From: Ideonella sp.
GTDB lineage: Bacteria > Pseudomonadota > Gammaproteobacteria > Burkholderiales > Burkholderiaceae_C
DNA length: 64,000 nt
Direction: 5' to 3'
Assembly (NCBI GenBank): GCA_015075545.1
Contig: JABTUC010000004.1
Coordinates: forward strand, 124,001-188,000
Made by a program: the position numbers and the translations under genes. Within the stretch, counting starts at the first letter, position 1. Each line of letters opens with the position of its first letter. Below, one piece after another: positions 56,260 through 64,000 of the stretch. The notes under the pieces are model-generated. The model worked only from the letters and a program-made list of their open reading frames with translations, had not been told where the DNA came from and ran no database searches.

Positions 56260-57501
56260 TCAGGCGTGCGGCTGCATCGCCTCCTTGGCCGGGCAGGTCA
56301 TCATGATCTTGTCGGGCGGCTGCGCCACCACGTCGGTCATGACGCGCCTGCCGTACTTGGCATTCACGTCCTTCGACAGAACGCCCATGTAGACGGGAAT
56401 CTCGGCCACATGGTCGCAGGCGCGCAGCTTGAAGTCGCCGCGAATCGTCTTGATCGTCGGCCCACCGCCGAGCGCATCGGCGACCTTCTCGCCATCGAAC
56501 GTGCCTGCCTTCTGCACGCCCTGCGCCCAGGTTTGCACCGCCGAATAACCGAGGATGGCCCAGGTGCTCGGCCAGCGGTTGTACTTGGCATGGAACGCCT
56601 GCGCGAACTGGCCCATCTCGGGCGACTGCACCGTGTAGAACGGCGGCGCGCGGTCGTCGGTGATGGCGCCTGCCGGTGCGCTGGTGCCCAGCGCCTCCAG
56701 CGCGAGCGGCCAGTAGTCGGCCAGCACCTGCGTCTTCTTGAACAGCCCGGAGCCCTCGGCCTGCTTGGTGAACGTGATCAGGTCACCACCGTACTCCGCC
56801 GCAAACACGAAGTCGGGGCTCTTGGCCATGATCGCCGAGATGTATTGCGTGTAGTCGCTCGCACCGAGCTGCGGCCACTGCTGTCCGACCACGTCGACGT
56901 TCACGCCGTCCTGCTTCAGGCCGGCCAGGAACTGCTCGACCGTGCTGTGCCCGAAGGCGTAGTTGGGAGCGATCGTGTAGAGCGTCTTCCAGTGGTGCTG
57001 CTTGAACAGCTTGGAGACGTAGAGCGCCATCGCGTGCGGCTCCATGTAGGTGCTCGGCACCACCTGGAACGCGTACTTGGAAAATGCCTTGCCGGTCTGA
57101 TCGACGTCGTTGGACGTGTTGAAGAAGATCGGCACCTGATACCGGGCGGCGACGCCGGCCTCGGCGATGCCGACCGCGCTGCTGACCGGGCCCATGATGG
57201 CCACCGCATGATCGGCCAGCACGAAGTTGCGCACGTTGGTGACGCCGGTGTTGGGCTTCAACTGGCCGTCGGCCGTCAGCAGCTTGACCTGCTTGCCGAG
57301 CAGCCCGCCGTCCCTGTTGATCTGGTCGACCGCCATCTGGGCGCCGTCCTTGCTCGCGATGCCGAGCTGCGCGACCGGCCCGGTCAAGCTGGTGGACATG
57401 CCGACGTTCACCGTTTCGGCCGCCAGCGCGGGCGCACCGAATCCGAGCGTCAGCAGCACAGCGGCTGCCGCGACCTGTGTTCTCCTGGGAAATGCACTCA
57501 T
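56260..57501 (-). CDS. livK: Branched-chain amino-acid type ABC transporter substrate-binding protein
   Basis: The 413-residue protein has a Sec signal (about residues 1-29, ending ALAA) and the type I periplasmic-binding fold: VNVGMSTSLTGPVAQLG, MAVDQINRDGGLLGKQVKLL, and AIMGPVSSAVGIAEAGVA. AAAAGGAGA precedes ATG 57501 by 6 bases. It begins the livKHMGF transcript. The ligand is not evident, and this subfamily also includes amide, urea and aromatic-acid binders. Confidence 0.9.
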   Translation of the reverse strand: MSAFPRRTQVAAAAVLLTLGFGAPALAAETVNVGMSTSLTGPVAQLGIASKDGAQMAVDQINRDGGLLGKQVKLLTADGQLKPNTGVTNVRNFVLADHAVAIMGPVSSAVGIAEAGVAARYQVPIFFNTSNDVDQTGKAFSKYAFQVVPSTYMEPHAMALYVSKLFKQHHWKTLYTIAPNYAFGHSTVEQFLAGLKQDGVNVDVVGQQWPQLGASDYTQYISAIMAKSPDFVFAAEYGGDLITFTKQAEGSGLFKKTQVLADYWPLALEALGTSAPAGAITDDRAPPFYTVQSPEMGQFAQAFHAKYNRWPSTWAILGYSAVQTWAQGVQKAGTFDGEKVADALGGGPTIKTIRGDFKLRACDHVAEIPVYMGVLSKDVNAKYGRRVMTDVVAQPPDKIMMTCPAKEAMQPHA

Positions 57502-57631
57502 ACCGTCTCCTTTTCTGCAACCGATGCGACGCGAAAACAGTGCGCACCGGATCGGGTATGAGCACGCGATGGAGGCTTCGGTTCCACCGGCATCCCAAAG
57601 GATCGCGAAGAGGGCGATACGGACGGCGCTG

Positions 57632-57647
57632 CGCAACGAACGTTGCG
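57632..57647. promoter_or_regulatory. 16-bp palindrome upstream of livK (candidate operator)
   Basis: CGCAACG-AA-CGTTGCG is a perfect inverted repeat with 7-base arms, 131 bases upstream of the livK start, between livK and the GDCCxxC gene. It could be an operator for a regulator not encoded here. No second copy was noticed. Confidence 0.35.
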
Positions 57648-57694
57648 ACACGAGGCGCGAATGCCTCGCCTTCACGCAGGGCCGGCGCGGGCGA

Positions 57695-57928
57695 TCACGC
57701 GCGGCGATGCGCGCAACCACCACCGCCCGCGCGCTGCACCGGCGGGCATGGCACCGTCCCGTAGGAGCAGTACACGCAGCAGTCGCCCGGCTTCGGGCGA
57801 AGCACTGCGTGGCAGCGCTCGCACTCGTAGAAGAACTGGCAGGCGTCGGTCGGCATGGTCTCGGTCTTCGCGTGCCCGCACGACGGGCACGTCAGGGTCG
57901 ACTGCATGACGAGGGCGCTCGCCTTCAT
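57695..57928 (-). CDS. GDCCxxC zinc-ribbon small protein
   Basis: The product is about 77 residues with a CPSCG...CERC ribbon followed by the GDCCVYCSYGTVPCPP signature of the GDCCxxC family, small cysteine-rich proteins often near metal-resistance or mobile genes. The Met at 57928 or at 57907 (MQSTLTCPSCG, closer to the usual family start) may be the true start. It is upstream of livK on the same strand, with no obvious functional link. Confidence 0.8.
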   Translation of the reverse strand: MKASALVMQSTLTCPSCGHAKTETMPTDACQFFYECERCHAVLRPKPGDCCVYCSYGTVPCPPVQRAGGGGCAHRRA

Positions 57929-58092
57929 GCCGCAATATCGGCGCACTGCTCACGGGTGTCAAATCTGCGCAGTGACCCCCTGCCCGCTCGGTTGGTCGTT
58001 CCCGCGCCGCACATTCGGCGTGATCGGCGCGCTGACGGCACGTGCAGCGTGCCGTAGCGAGACTCGATTGCACGGTGGGGGCGGGTGGGCCA

Positions 58093-58129
58093 GAAACGAA
58101 AACGGCTCGAGCGATTCGCCTGAGCCGTT
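58093..58129 (-). terminator. Rho-independent terminator of the former tRNA-Lys gene
   Basis: On the minus strand AACGGCTC (58129-58122) pairs with GAGCCGTT (58108-58101) and is followed by TTCGTTTC. It starts 9 bases after the CCA end of the tRNA remnant, where a tRNA terminator is expected. Its presence supports the view that the left flank is the original chromosome. Confidence 0.7.
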
Positions 58130-58137
58130 GCTGTGTT

Positions 58138-58183
58138 TGGTGGGCCCTGTAGGATTCGAACCTACGACCAACGGATTAAGAGT
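58138..58183 (-). repeat. 3' part of tRNA-Lys(CUU), candidate att site
   Basis: The minus strand reads tRNA-Lys from about position 31 to the encoded CCA: anticodon loop with CTT, 3' anticodon stem AATCCG, variable loop, T-arm with GGTTCGAATCC, and 3' acceptor strand GGGCCCACCA. The 5' half is absent: sequence right of 58183 is unrelated. A break at the anticodon loop is the usual edge of tyrosine-recombinase att sites in tRNA genes, so this is read as the attachment-site copy left by an island. It is not a functional tRNA. Confidence 0.85.
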
Positions 58184-58418
58184 GCGATAAGGCCTGGGGC
58201 GGGCATTGTGAATCAATCACTTGCGACGCTTGCCGCCCGCCGACCCAGGCACACCACGGCACAATTCCGTCACACCCAGGCTCGACGACGGCACGTTTTC
58301 GTCACAGTGGCGGCCTGCCTGCCGCGTCGCGCTCGTTGTCCCATCGCTCGCGGTAGGCAACGATGTAGTTGGCGGCAGCGGTCGGGTTGATCGCCCCGGT
58401 AGTGGCGGAGCTGCAACC

Positions 58419-58565
58419 ATGGACACGACCACCCGCGCGGCCTCGCCGGTGCGCCAACGCGTGCTTGACGACATGCGCATGCGCAAGTTCGCTGAGCACA
58501 CGCAGGAAGGCTACATCCGAGCCGCTCGCAAGCTGGCCGCGTTCCTCGGCCGATCGCCCGACACG
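58419..58565 (+). pseudogene. N-terminal fragment of a tyrosine recombinase/integrase
   Basis: From ATG 58419 the frame encodes about 49 residues typical of a SAM-like N-terminal domain of phage-type integrases: VRQRVLDDMRMRKFAEHTQEGYIRAARKLAAFLGRSPDT. Homology then stops abruptly and the frame ends at 58622. The catalytic domain with the R-H-R-Y residues is missing, so it is inactive. The break near 58565 marks a deletion or insertion junction. Confidence 0.75.
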
Positions 58566-58861
58566 GTTCAAAACTGTCCAGCTTCCGGGGGAACGTCACA
58601 GCGAGGGTTTGACCTTGCTTGATCGGATCGAACTTGATCGCTCCAGCCTGACCGCTCACACACTTGCCAGAAACGTCAATAGAGCGCATCCCGAATAAGA
58701 GAACGAGTTACGCGCTCATCGAGACCATGCTGGGCGCGGGCTTCTGTGAGACAACACGTCGGCCAGATTCATTGACGACGGTTAAGGACTCAGGCTTTAC
58801 ATCGACATATCTAGCTGGCAGGATTCCTTCTTACGTTCTTCATCTGAGTTGGGAAATCGAC
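58566..58861. other. 296-bp junction region without a recognisable gene
   Basis: The sequence after the broken integrase matches nothing I recognise. It contains a near repeat of TTGATCG (around 58618-58638) and becomes clearly AT-richer near 58700-58861, where the promoter of the following binding-protein gene probably lies. It may hold a relic of an insertion sequence. Confidence 0.4.
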
Positions 58862-60400
58862 ATGAGTCAGTTCAAGCGTCGTGATCTGCTCAAGACCTCG
58901 GCGGTCGCGGCGGTCAGTGGTCTGCCGTCATGGGTTGCACGGGCAGCCGACGAACAGCATCTGCGCATTCAAAGCAATGCGATGAATTCGTTGGATCCTG
59001 CCCACCAGATTTCTGCGGGTGACGAGGGTCGAGTGGCGATTCTTGTGAGCAATGCGCTCCTGCGGTATGCGCCGGGTGTCAAGTACGACTTGGTGCCGGA
59101 CCTCGCGATGGGCTACGAAACCAGCGACGATGGAAGGGTCTACACCTTCAAGTTGCGCAAGGATGTGAAGTGGCACGGCGGCTTCGGCGCGTTCACAGCG
59201 CGTGACGTCAAGTGGTCCGTTGAGAGGATTCTCGATCCGGCGACCAAATCCCGAAACGCCGGGCAGCTGCAGGAAATCGCCGCCGTGGAAGTCGTCGACG
59301 ACCATACGGTGCGTTTTCGCCTGAAGACACCGTCGGCGGTGTTCCCCCATGCGCTCGCAACATTCCGGGGAGGCTTCCTGATGAGCGAGGCAGCTGCCAA
59401 GGCGCAGGGTGCTGAGGCTGGTCGCCAGATAATCGGCACCGGGCCATTTCTTGTCGAGAAGGCAGTGCTCGACCAGGAAGTGGTGCTTAGGCGCAATGAG
59501 GGCTACTTCGGGCCGAAACCGAAGCTCCAGACGATCTCGTTCAAGATCATCCGCGAGGCGAGCACTGCGACCTTGGCGTTCGACCGTCAGCAACTCGACA
59601 TCGTGGCTGTCAAGGAGCGAGAGAACATCGAGCGCTACATGCACAGCCCATCGGCGAACGTCTTGGTCTCAGACGTATCCACCGGGCTCTTTCTGCTGAG
59701 CTTCAATACATCGAAAGCCCCTTTCGATCGCAAGGAAGTCCGGCAGGCTTTTCAGCACGCGATCGACAAGAAGGCCATCGTGCAAGCGGTCTATGGCCAG
59801 CGCGGCCGCGTCATCGACACCGTGGTACCGCCGGGAGTCGAGGGCTACACCGATGCGGTCCGTCGCTACGAACATGACCCGGCCAAGGCCCGCAAGATGC
59901 TGGCCGATTCCGGGCTGGCGGAACTGAAGTGCACGCTCACGGTGCCGACAGATTACCAGCGCGAGGCGGTGATGCTGCAGTCACAACTCAAGGCGGCCGG
60001 CGTGACCCTCAATCTCAAGATGATCGACCGCCCCACCTGGTTCCGCGCACTCGGGCAAGGTGAGCACGACATTCTCTGGAACGCCCACTTCCGCGCGCCG
60101 GTAGCCGATGCCTTTCTCTTCCCCAGCTACCATTCGAGCAACATTCCACCCAAGGGCACCAACTGCGCCTTCTACTCGGGTGTCGACGGGCTCATCGAGA
60201 AGGCACGTGTCACCTTTGACGACAGGCAGCGCGCTGCCTTGTACTCGGAAGCCATCAAGCGCATCGCCGAGGACAGCCCGGCGATTCCGCTGACCCTGGA
60301 GCTCAACACCCACGTGGTTCAGAAGTATGTGAAGGGGTTGGGACCATACCGTGTCCCAGAGAATGCCCCGCTGGTCGAAACGGCCTACATCCAAAGATAG
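58862..60400 (+). CDS. ABC transporter substrate-binding protein, family 5 (Tat-exported)
   Basis: The 512-residue protein starts with a twin-arginine signal (KRRDLLKTSAVAAVSGLPSWVARA), then shows family-5 features: QSNAMNSLDPAHQISAGDEG, LRKDVKWHGGFGAFTARDVKWS and IIGTGPFLVEK. The start MSQFKRRD places the signal at the N-terminus. Upstream in-frame Mets are unlikely. It probably captures the substrate degraded by the downstream SDR, GMC, RraA-like and amidohydrolase proteins. Permease genes are not in the window. Composition marks it as foreign. Confidence 0.88.
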   Translation: MSQFKRRDLLKTSAVAAVSGLPSWVARAADEQHLRIQSNAMNSLDPAHQISAGDEGRVAILVSNALLRYAPGVKYDLVPDLAMGYETSDDGRVYTFKLRKDVKWHGGFGAFTARDVKWSVERILDPATKSRNAGQLQEIAAVEVVDDHTVRFRLKTPSAVFPHALATFRGGFLMSEAAAKAQGAEAGRQIIGTGPFLVEKAVLDQEVVLRRNEGYFGPKPKLQTISFKIIREASTATLAFDRQQLDIVAVKERENIERYMHSPSANVLVSDVSTGLFLLSFNTSKAPFDRKEVRQAFQHAIDKKAIVQAVYGQRGRVIDTVVPPGVEGYTDAVRRYEHDPAKARKMLADSGLAELKCTLTVPTDYQREAVMLQSQLKAAGVTLNLKMIDRPTWFRALGQGEHDILWNAHFRAPVADAFLFPSYHSSNIPPKGTNCAFYSGVDGLIEKARVTFDDRQRAALYSEAIKRIAEDSPAIPLTLELNTHVVQKYVKGLGPYRVPENAPLVETAYIQR

Positions 60401-60465
60401 AGCGGGACGGCCACTCCAAGGGGCGATCAGGAAGCGCTGCCGAGTTTCGCGAAGAGAGGCGGCAG

Positions 60466-61185
60466 GTGTGCACTGATGCCCCTGTCGCACTGGTCACAGG
60501 AGCGAGCCGTGGTATTGGCCGCGCCATTGCACTTCACCTCGCTCGCCGAGGTTACGCCGTCATCGGAACTTCGCGCAGCGTGGAACGTTGCCTCGAGGAC
60601 TACGAGTGCCTGCCCTGCGATGTGGCCGACCCTGGGCAAGTGCGCCGGCTCTTCGACACCCTGCACGAGCGTTACAGGCACCTGGACGTGCTTGTCAACA
60701 ACGCTGCATTGGCGGGAGGCGCGCCGTTCGGCAGCGAGGCCGAGGGCGAGGAATGGGCTCCCATCATCGCCACCAACTTGACCGGTACCTGGTCCTGCTG
60801 CAGAGCCGCAGGGCCGCTGCTGCGCGAGAATCGCGGCCGCATCATCAACCTGTCTTCCATCCTTGGACTGCGCGGTGCTGCAGACCAACTTGCCTACTCG
60901 GCATCCAAGCACGGCGTGATCGGGCTCACCCGTTGCCTCGCTCGCGCCCTCGGACCTCGCGGCATCACGGTCAACGCCATCTGCCCTGGTTGGGTCGACA
61001 CGCAGATGGCCATGGATCGACTCGCGAATCTCGGCATGAGTCCCGCGCAGGCCGTGTCGCTGACTCCGACCGGTCGCTTCAGCGAGGCCTCAGAAGTTGC
61101 GGCGCTGGTCGGCTTCCTTGCGAGCGAGGAAGCCGGCAACATCACTGGCCAGGCGTTGAGCATCGACGGTGGCGCGCTGGCATGA
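60466..61185 (+). CDS. SDR family oxidoreductase (FabG-like)
   Basis: The 239-residue enzyme has TGASRGIG (near residue 11), NNAA, INLSS and the YSASK catalytic pair, ending in the FabG-like GQALSIDGG. The start is GTG 60466 behind AGAGAGGCGG. Its stop overlaps the GMC gene start as ATGA. It is probably a catabolic dehydrogenase acting on a hydroxy or keto intermediate of the island pathway. Confidence 0.9.
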   Translation: MCTDAPVALVTGASRGIGRAIALHLARRGYAVIGTSRSVERCLEDYECLPCDVADPGQVRRLFDTLHERYRHLDVLVNNAALAGGAPFGSEAEGEEWAPIIATNLTGTWSCCRAAGPLLRENRGRIINLSSILGLRGAADQLAYSASKHGVIGLTRCLARALGPRGITVNAICPGWVDTQMAMDRLANLGMSPAQAVSLTPTGRFSEASEVAALVGFLASEEAGNITGQALSIDGGALA

Positions 61186-62813
61186 GCTCTGGCGCTGGGG
61201 ACGCACTGGTGGCCGACTATGTGGTTGTCGGTGCCGGCTCGGCGGGTTGTGCACTCGCGGCTCGCCTGGCAGCCAGCGGTGATCACCGTGTTCTGCTGAT
61301 CGAGACCGGAGGACCCGATCGCGATCCGTTGATTCGCGTGCCGCTGGGATTCGCCCGCAACGCCTACAACCCGAAACTGACCTGGCTCTATCAGACCGAG
61401 CCCGTTGCCAACCTCAATCAGCGGAGTCTGGTCTGGCCACGAGGGTGCGTCTTGGGCGGCTCTAGTTCGGTCAATGCAATGATCTACGTGCGCGGCCAGC
61501 CAGAGGACTATGACGCCTGGGCCGCTGCCGGGTGCAACGGATGGTCGTATCAAGACTTGCTGCCCCTATTTCGACGCGCCGAGGGTTACGTAGGTGAACA
61601 TCCCATCGACTACGGGACTGCGGGGCCAATCGGGTTGTCCGATCCGGAATACTCCGATCCGCTGCATGATCTCTTCATCGATGCGGGCCGGGAGATGGGG
61701 TTCATTTACAACCCAAACTTCAATGGTGGCGGGCAACACGGCGTGGGACGCTTTCAGTTGACCGTGCGCAACGGTCGGCGCAGCAGTGCAACGGCCTATC
61801 TGCACCGCTTAGGCAGGAGAGCGCAACTGCGCGTTATCACGCGCGCACGCGTGATTCGCGTCCTGATTCGCCGCCAGCGAGCCTTCGGAGTCGTGTTCGT
61901 TCAGGACGGTCGAGAGCGCAGCGCACTCGCCGATGCCGAGACGATTCTCGCCGCAGGCGTCATTGGATCGGCACAGTTGCTACAACTCTCGGGGATCGGG
62001 CCTGCTTCACGACTGCACTCACTGGGTGTTCCAGTAGTGCTCGACCAGCCAGAGGTTGGCGCCAACCTCATGGATCACCTCAACGCCCGCATCGTAATGC
62101 GTTGCAAAGGCCCCTCTCTCAACGCCTTGCGACGGAGCCGCCTTCGCCTGGGCCTAGCGGGCCTGCGCTATCTGACTACGCGCCGCGGCCCCCTGGCGGG
62201 AGGTCCGATGACAATGGGATTGTTCGCGCGCAGTCGGCCTAGCATTGCGACCGCAGACCTCCAGTTGCACTTCCTCGCTTTCAGCGCGGCAATGACGGCA
62301 GGCTCCGTACACGCCTTCCCAGGCATGACCCTGTCCTGTGTCCCGAACCGACCGCTAAGTCGAGGTCGGCTCGAACTGGCCAGTAGCAACCCCATGGACG
62401 CGCCGCGCATCCAGCCGAACTACTTGACCGAAACGGCCGACACCGAAGCACTTGTTGATGGACTGATGCTGGCTCGGGAGTTGTTCGCCACCAACGCGCT
62501 GTCATCGCAAGGCGTTTCTGAGGTGATGCCGGGTGCCGAAGTTCACACGCGCGCACAGATGCTCGACTATGGGCGTGCCCACGCAGGGACCGCATTCCAC
62601 GCCTGTGGAACCTGCCGTATGGGTGCGGATTCCGCTGCCGTTGTCGATCCGCGACTGCGTGTGCAAGGTATGGAAGGCCTGCGCATTGCGGATGCGTCCA
62701 TTGTTCCGCGCATCATTTCGGGAAACACCAACGCTGTGTCGATTGTTATCGGCGAGAAAGCAGCAGATCTGCTGCTGGCCCGCGACGACACGATCGCCAC
62801 TGCATCCGTGTGA
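61182..62813 (+). CDS. GMC family FAD-dependent oxidoreductase
   Basis: The 543-residue flavoprotein shows GMC hallmarks: DYVVVGAGSAGCALAARLA with GxGxxG, GCVLGGSSSVNAMIYVRG (signature 1), GVIGSAQLLQLSGIGP (signature 2) and the catalytic region AFHACGTCRMG with a later Asn in SGNTNAVS. It oxidises an alcohol or choline-like substrate. It shares an ATGA overlap with the SDR gene, so both probably act on consecutive alcohol-to-acid steps. Confidence 0.92.
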   Translation: MSSGAGDALVADYVVVGAGSAGCALAARLAASGDHRVLLIETGGPDRDPLIRVPLGFARNAYNPKLTWLYQTEPVANLNQRSLVWPRGCVLGGSSSVNAMIYVRGQPEDYDAWAAAGCNGWSYQDLLPLFRRAEGYVGEHPIDYGTAGPIGLSDPEYSDPLHDLFIDAGREMGFIYNPNFNGGGQHGVGRFQLTVRNGRRSSATAYLHRLGRRAQLRVITRARVIRVLIRRQRAFGVVFVQDGRERSALADAETILAAGVIGSAQLLQLSGIGPASRLHSLGVPVVLDQPEVGANLMDHLNARIVMRCKGPSLNALRRSRLRLGLAGLRYLTTRRGPLAGGPMTMGLFARSRPSIATADLQLHFLAFSAAMTAGSVHAFPGMTLSCVPNRPLSRGRLELASSNPMDAPRIQPNYLTETADTEALVDGLMLARELFATNALSSQGVSEVMPGAEVHTRAQMLDYGRAHAGTAFHACGTCRMGADSAAVVDPRLRVQGMEGLRIADASIVPRIISGNTNAVSIVIGEKAADLLLARDDTIATASV

Positions 62814-62835
62814 CTGATTCCGGGGCAGTGGTTCC

Positions 62836-62841
62836 TATACT
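62836..62841 (+). promoter_or_regulatory. Candidate -10 element (TATACT) before the RraA-like gene
   Basis: TATACT differs from TATAAT by one base and lies in the 61-base gap after the GMC stop. A weak -35 candidate (TGACTG, 62811-62816) is 19 bases upstream. GGAG at 62862-62865 serves the ATG at 62875. This could be an internal promoter. Confidence 0.35.
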
Positions 62842-62874
62842 GCCCCCAAGTCCTCTCATCTGGAGACTACGCTC

Positions 62875-63603
62875 ATGCCACCATCCAAGGCTCCGATCGA
62901 CCCGCCGCCAAAGGAACTGCTCGAGCAACTGGCAATGCTCGACACGCCAACGATCTGCAACGCCCTGGAGCTCATTGCGCCTGAACGACGTGCGACAGGA
63001 TTCACAACCGAGGGCCTGACCTGTCTGTACCCATCGCTCGCGCCTATGGTGGGCTATGCCCGTACCGCCACGATGCGCTCGATCCATCCGCTGCGCCTGG
63101 CGCCGGAGGAGATCAGCAAGCGAACTATGGCCTACTACGAATACATCGCGGAAGGAGGGCCGCGGCCCTCAATTTGCATCATCCAGGACCTCGATGGCGC
63201 ACGCGCCGGGTTCGGCGCCTTCTGGGGCGAGGTCAATAGCCACATCCACCTGGGACTCGGTTGTCGCGGTGTAGTGACCGATGGCAGCGTGCGTGACGTG
63301 GATGGCAATGCGGAGAGGTTCCAGATGCTCTGCCGCATGGTCGTGCCGTCACATGCCCATTACCACATCGTCAGCTTCGGCGAGGCGGTTTCTGTGGCCG
63401 GCGCCAGCTTCGACCACGGCGATCTGGTTCATGCCGACCGCCATGGGGCGGTCGTGATTCCTGCGCAGCACGCTGCGGCGATCCCCGCCGTCGCAGAAAC
63501 TCTGAGTCGCCGGGAAGCAGTGATCATCGCCGCCAGCAAAGCGCCGGGTTTCGATATTGCCAGCCTGCGGCGCGCTATCGGGAGCGCTCGCGAGATTCAC
63601 TGA
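62875..63603 (+). CDS. RraA-like protein (HMG/oxaloacetate aldolase-type superfamily)
   Basis: The 242-residue protein contains the RraA-like core, with GCRGVVTDGSVRDVDG holding the Arg/Asp pair that positions metal and substrate in 4-hydroxy-4-methyl-2-oxoglutarate or oxaloacetate-decarboxylase type members. DTPTICNALE lies near the N-terminus. In this catabolic setting an aldolase or decarboxylase role is more likely than RNase E control. GGAG is 9 bases before the ATG. Confidence 0.85.
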   Translation: MPPSKAPIDPPPKELLEQLAMLDTPTICNALELIAPERRATGFTTEGLTCLYPSLAPMVGYARTATMRSIHPLRLAPEEISKRTMAYYEYIAEGGPRPSICIIQDLDGARAGFGAFWGEVNSHIHLGLGCRGVVTDGSVRDVDGNAERFQMLCRMVVPSHAHYHIVSFGEAVSVAGASFDHGDLVHADRHGAVVIPAQHAAAIPAVAETLSRREAVIIAASKAPGFDIASLRRAIGSAREIH

Positions 63604-63619
63604 ATCCTGCCGAGCAGCG

Positions 63620-64000
63620 ATGTTTCCGATCGTCGACGCTCATCACCATCTGTGGGAGCCTGGCGAAGAGCGTTACCCGTGGATGCACGCGGGCGTCGCG
63701 AAGTTCATGGGCCCCACTGCTCCCGTCTGCACGCGCTACGACATCGAGAGCTTTTGCCGCGAGGTGGACAGCTCCGGCGATTTGCATCTGCTGGCCTCCG
63801 TCCATCTGCAATGTGGCAGGCGTCCAGAGGATCCAGCCGAGGAGACCGCGTGGGTTCAGCAGCAGGCTAGTCGGGCTGGCCTGCCGATGGCCATAGTTGG
63901 CTATGCAGACTTGGCAGACCCGGAACTCGAATCACTGCTCAATGCACACCTGCAATGCGCAGGATTCAGGGGAGTGAGGCAGATGCTCAACTGGCACGAG
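63620..64000 (+). CDS. Amidohydrolase family protein (N-terminal part)
   Basis: The frame from ATG 63620 stays open to the window edge (127 residues). The N-terminus VDAHHHLWEP is the metal-binding HxH motif of amidohydrolase-2 (lactonase/decarboxylase) proteins such as L-rhamnono- or L-fucono-lactonase relatives, and GFRGVRQMLNWHE follows in the usual position. It starts 16 bases after the RraA-like gene, so it is part of the same operon. It probably opens a lactone or cleaves a dicarboxylate derivative. The rest is outside the window. Confidence 0.88.
   Translation, partial: MFPIVDAHHHLWEPGEERYPWMHAGVAKFMGPTAPVCTRYDIESFCREVDSSGDLHLLASVHLQCGRRPEDPAEETAWVQQQASRAGLPMAIVGYADLADPELESLLNAHLQCAGFRGVRQMLNWHE

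Larger units (their letters stand above)
58184..64000. mobile_element. Left end of a probable genomic island inserted at tRNA-Lys
   Basis: The region starts at the tRNA remnant, contains an integrase fragment at 58419, and from about 58.6 kb is less GC-rich than the rest of the window, with many A- or T-ending codons. The cargo is a catabolic set (58862-64000) that runs off the end. An intact tRNA-Lys is expected at the far end. Confidence 0.65.

Noticed and set aside
57598-57697. Regulator sites of the TGTC-N10-GACA type upstream of livK
   Set aside because: No site of that form with the 23-base pairing was found there, so the liv operon was not added to the proposed regulon.
58138-58183. 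Possible functional tRNA-Lys gene
   Set aside because: The 5' acceptor strand, D-arm and 5' anticodon stem are missing. The sequence beyond the anticodon loop cannot form a cloverleaf.
58221-58418. N-terminal extension of the integrase fragment
   Set aside because: The upstream 66 codons have no family similarity. The integrase-like sequence begins at the ATG at 58419.

Overview
The window looks like chromosomal DNA of a very GC-rich betaproteobacterium. Codon use, the many TRAP, Liv-type and family-5 solute-binding proteins, and the Tat-like signals suggest Burkholderiales of the Rubrivivax/Leptothrix/Methylibium kind. This is inferred from gene content and composition only. About 64 coding regions are supported. 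Most are catabolic, transport or redox genes rather than core housekeeping genes.

Layout. 1-4146: a sugar-acid style catabolic operon (end of a probable enolase-superfamily enzyme, a Gfo/Idh/MocA oxidoreductase, a DUF993 aldolase-like protein and a sugar-phosphate isomerase), interrupted by a 0.67-kb repeat-rich spacer. 4181-12987: an acyl-CoA dehydrogenase, small proteins, a secreted beta-rich protein, an RpiR regulator with an orphan peptide-type binding protein, an acyl-CoA ligase and an EthD-like protein. 12994-16364: a TRAP transporter (dctM, dctQ, dctP) followed by an unusual type II dehydroquinase-like gene. 16595-30126: mixed transporters, an ACAD10-type phosphotransferase/SDR/thioesterase set, a methyltransferase, an EAL protein, a GNAT, an MFS pump, an acyl-CoA ligase and a crotonase.

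30057-34242: a truncated glutamine amidotransferase, then a redox and sulfur region: a DUF2892 protein, a Crp/Fnr regulator, and a DksA-like / ribosome-hibernation-factor / sulfide:quinone-reductase-like operon behind an FNR-type box. 34287-37439: a DevBCA-type exporter. 37605-39181: a small lipoprotein and an atypical Cys-rich secreted protein. 39262-43283: a cbb3-like oxidase operon with a fused CcoO-cytochrome c subunit and a cupredoxin.

43544-52781: a sugar-type ABC transporter, a soluble two-component system, an acetate permease and acetyl-CoA synthetase. Paired TGTC-N10-GACA sites precede both the ABC operon and the acetate genes, with the same distance to a -10-like element. This makes the stretch look like one acetate or C2-related regulon. 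52837-57501: a livFGMHK uptake system, followed by a GDCCxxC zinc-ribbon protein.

58138-64000: the 3' part of a tRNA-Lys(CUU) cut at the anticodon loop, with its terminator, then a truncated tyrosine recombinase. From there the DNA is visibly less GC-rich and carries a catabolic set (family-5 binding protein, SDR, GMC oxidoreductase, RraA-like protein, amidohydrolase) that runs off the window. I read this as the left end of a genomic island inserted at tRNA-Lys.
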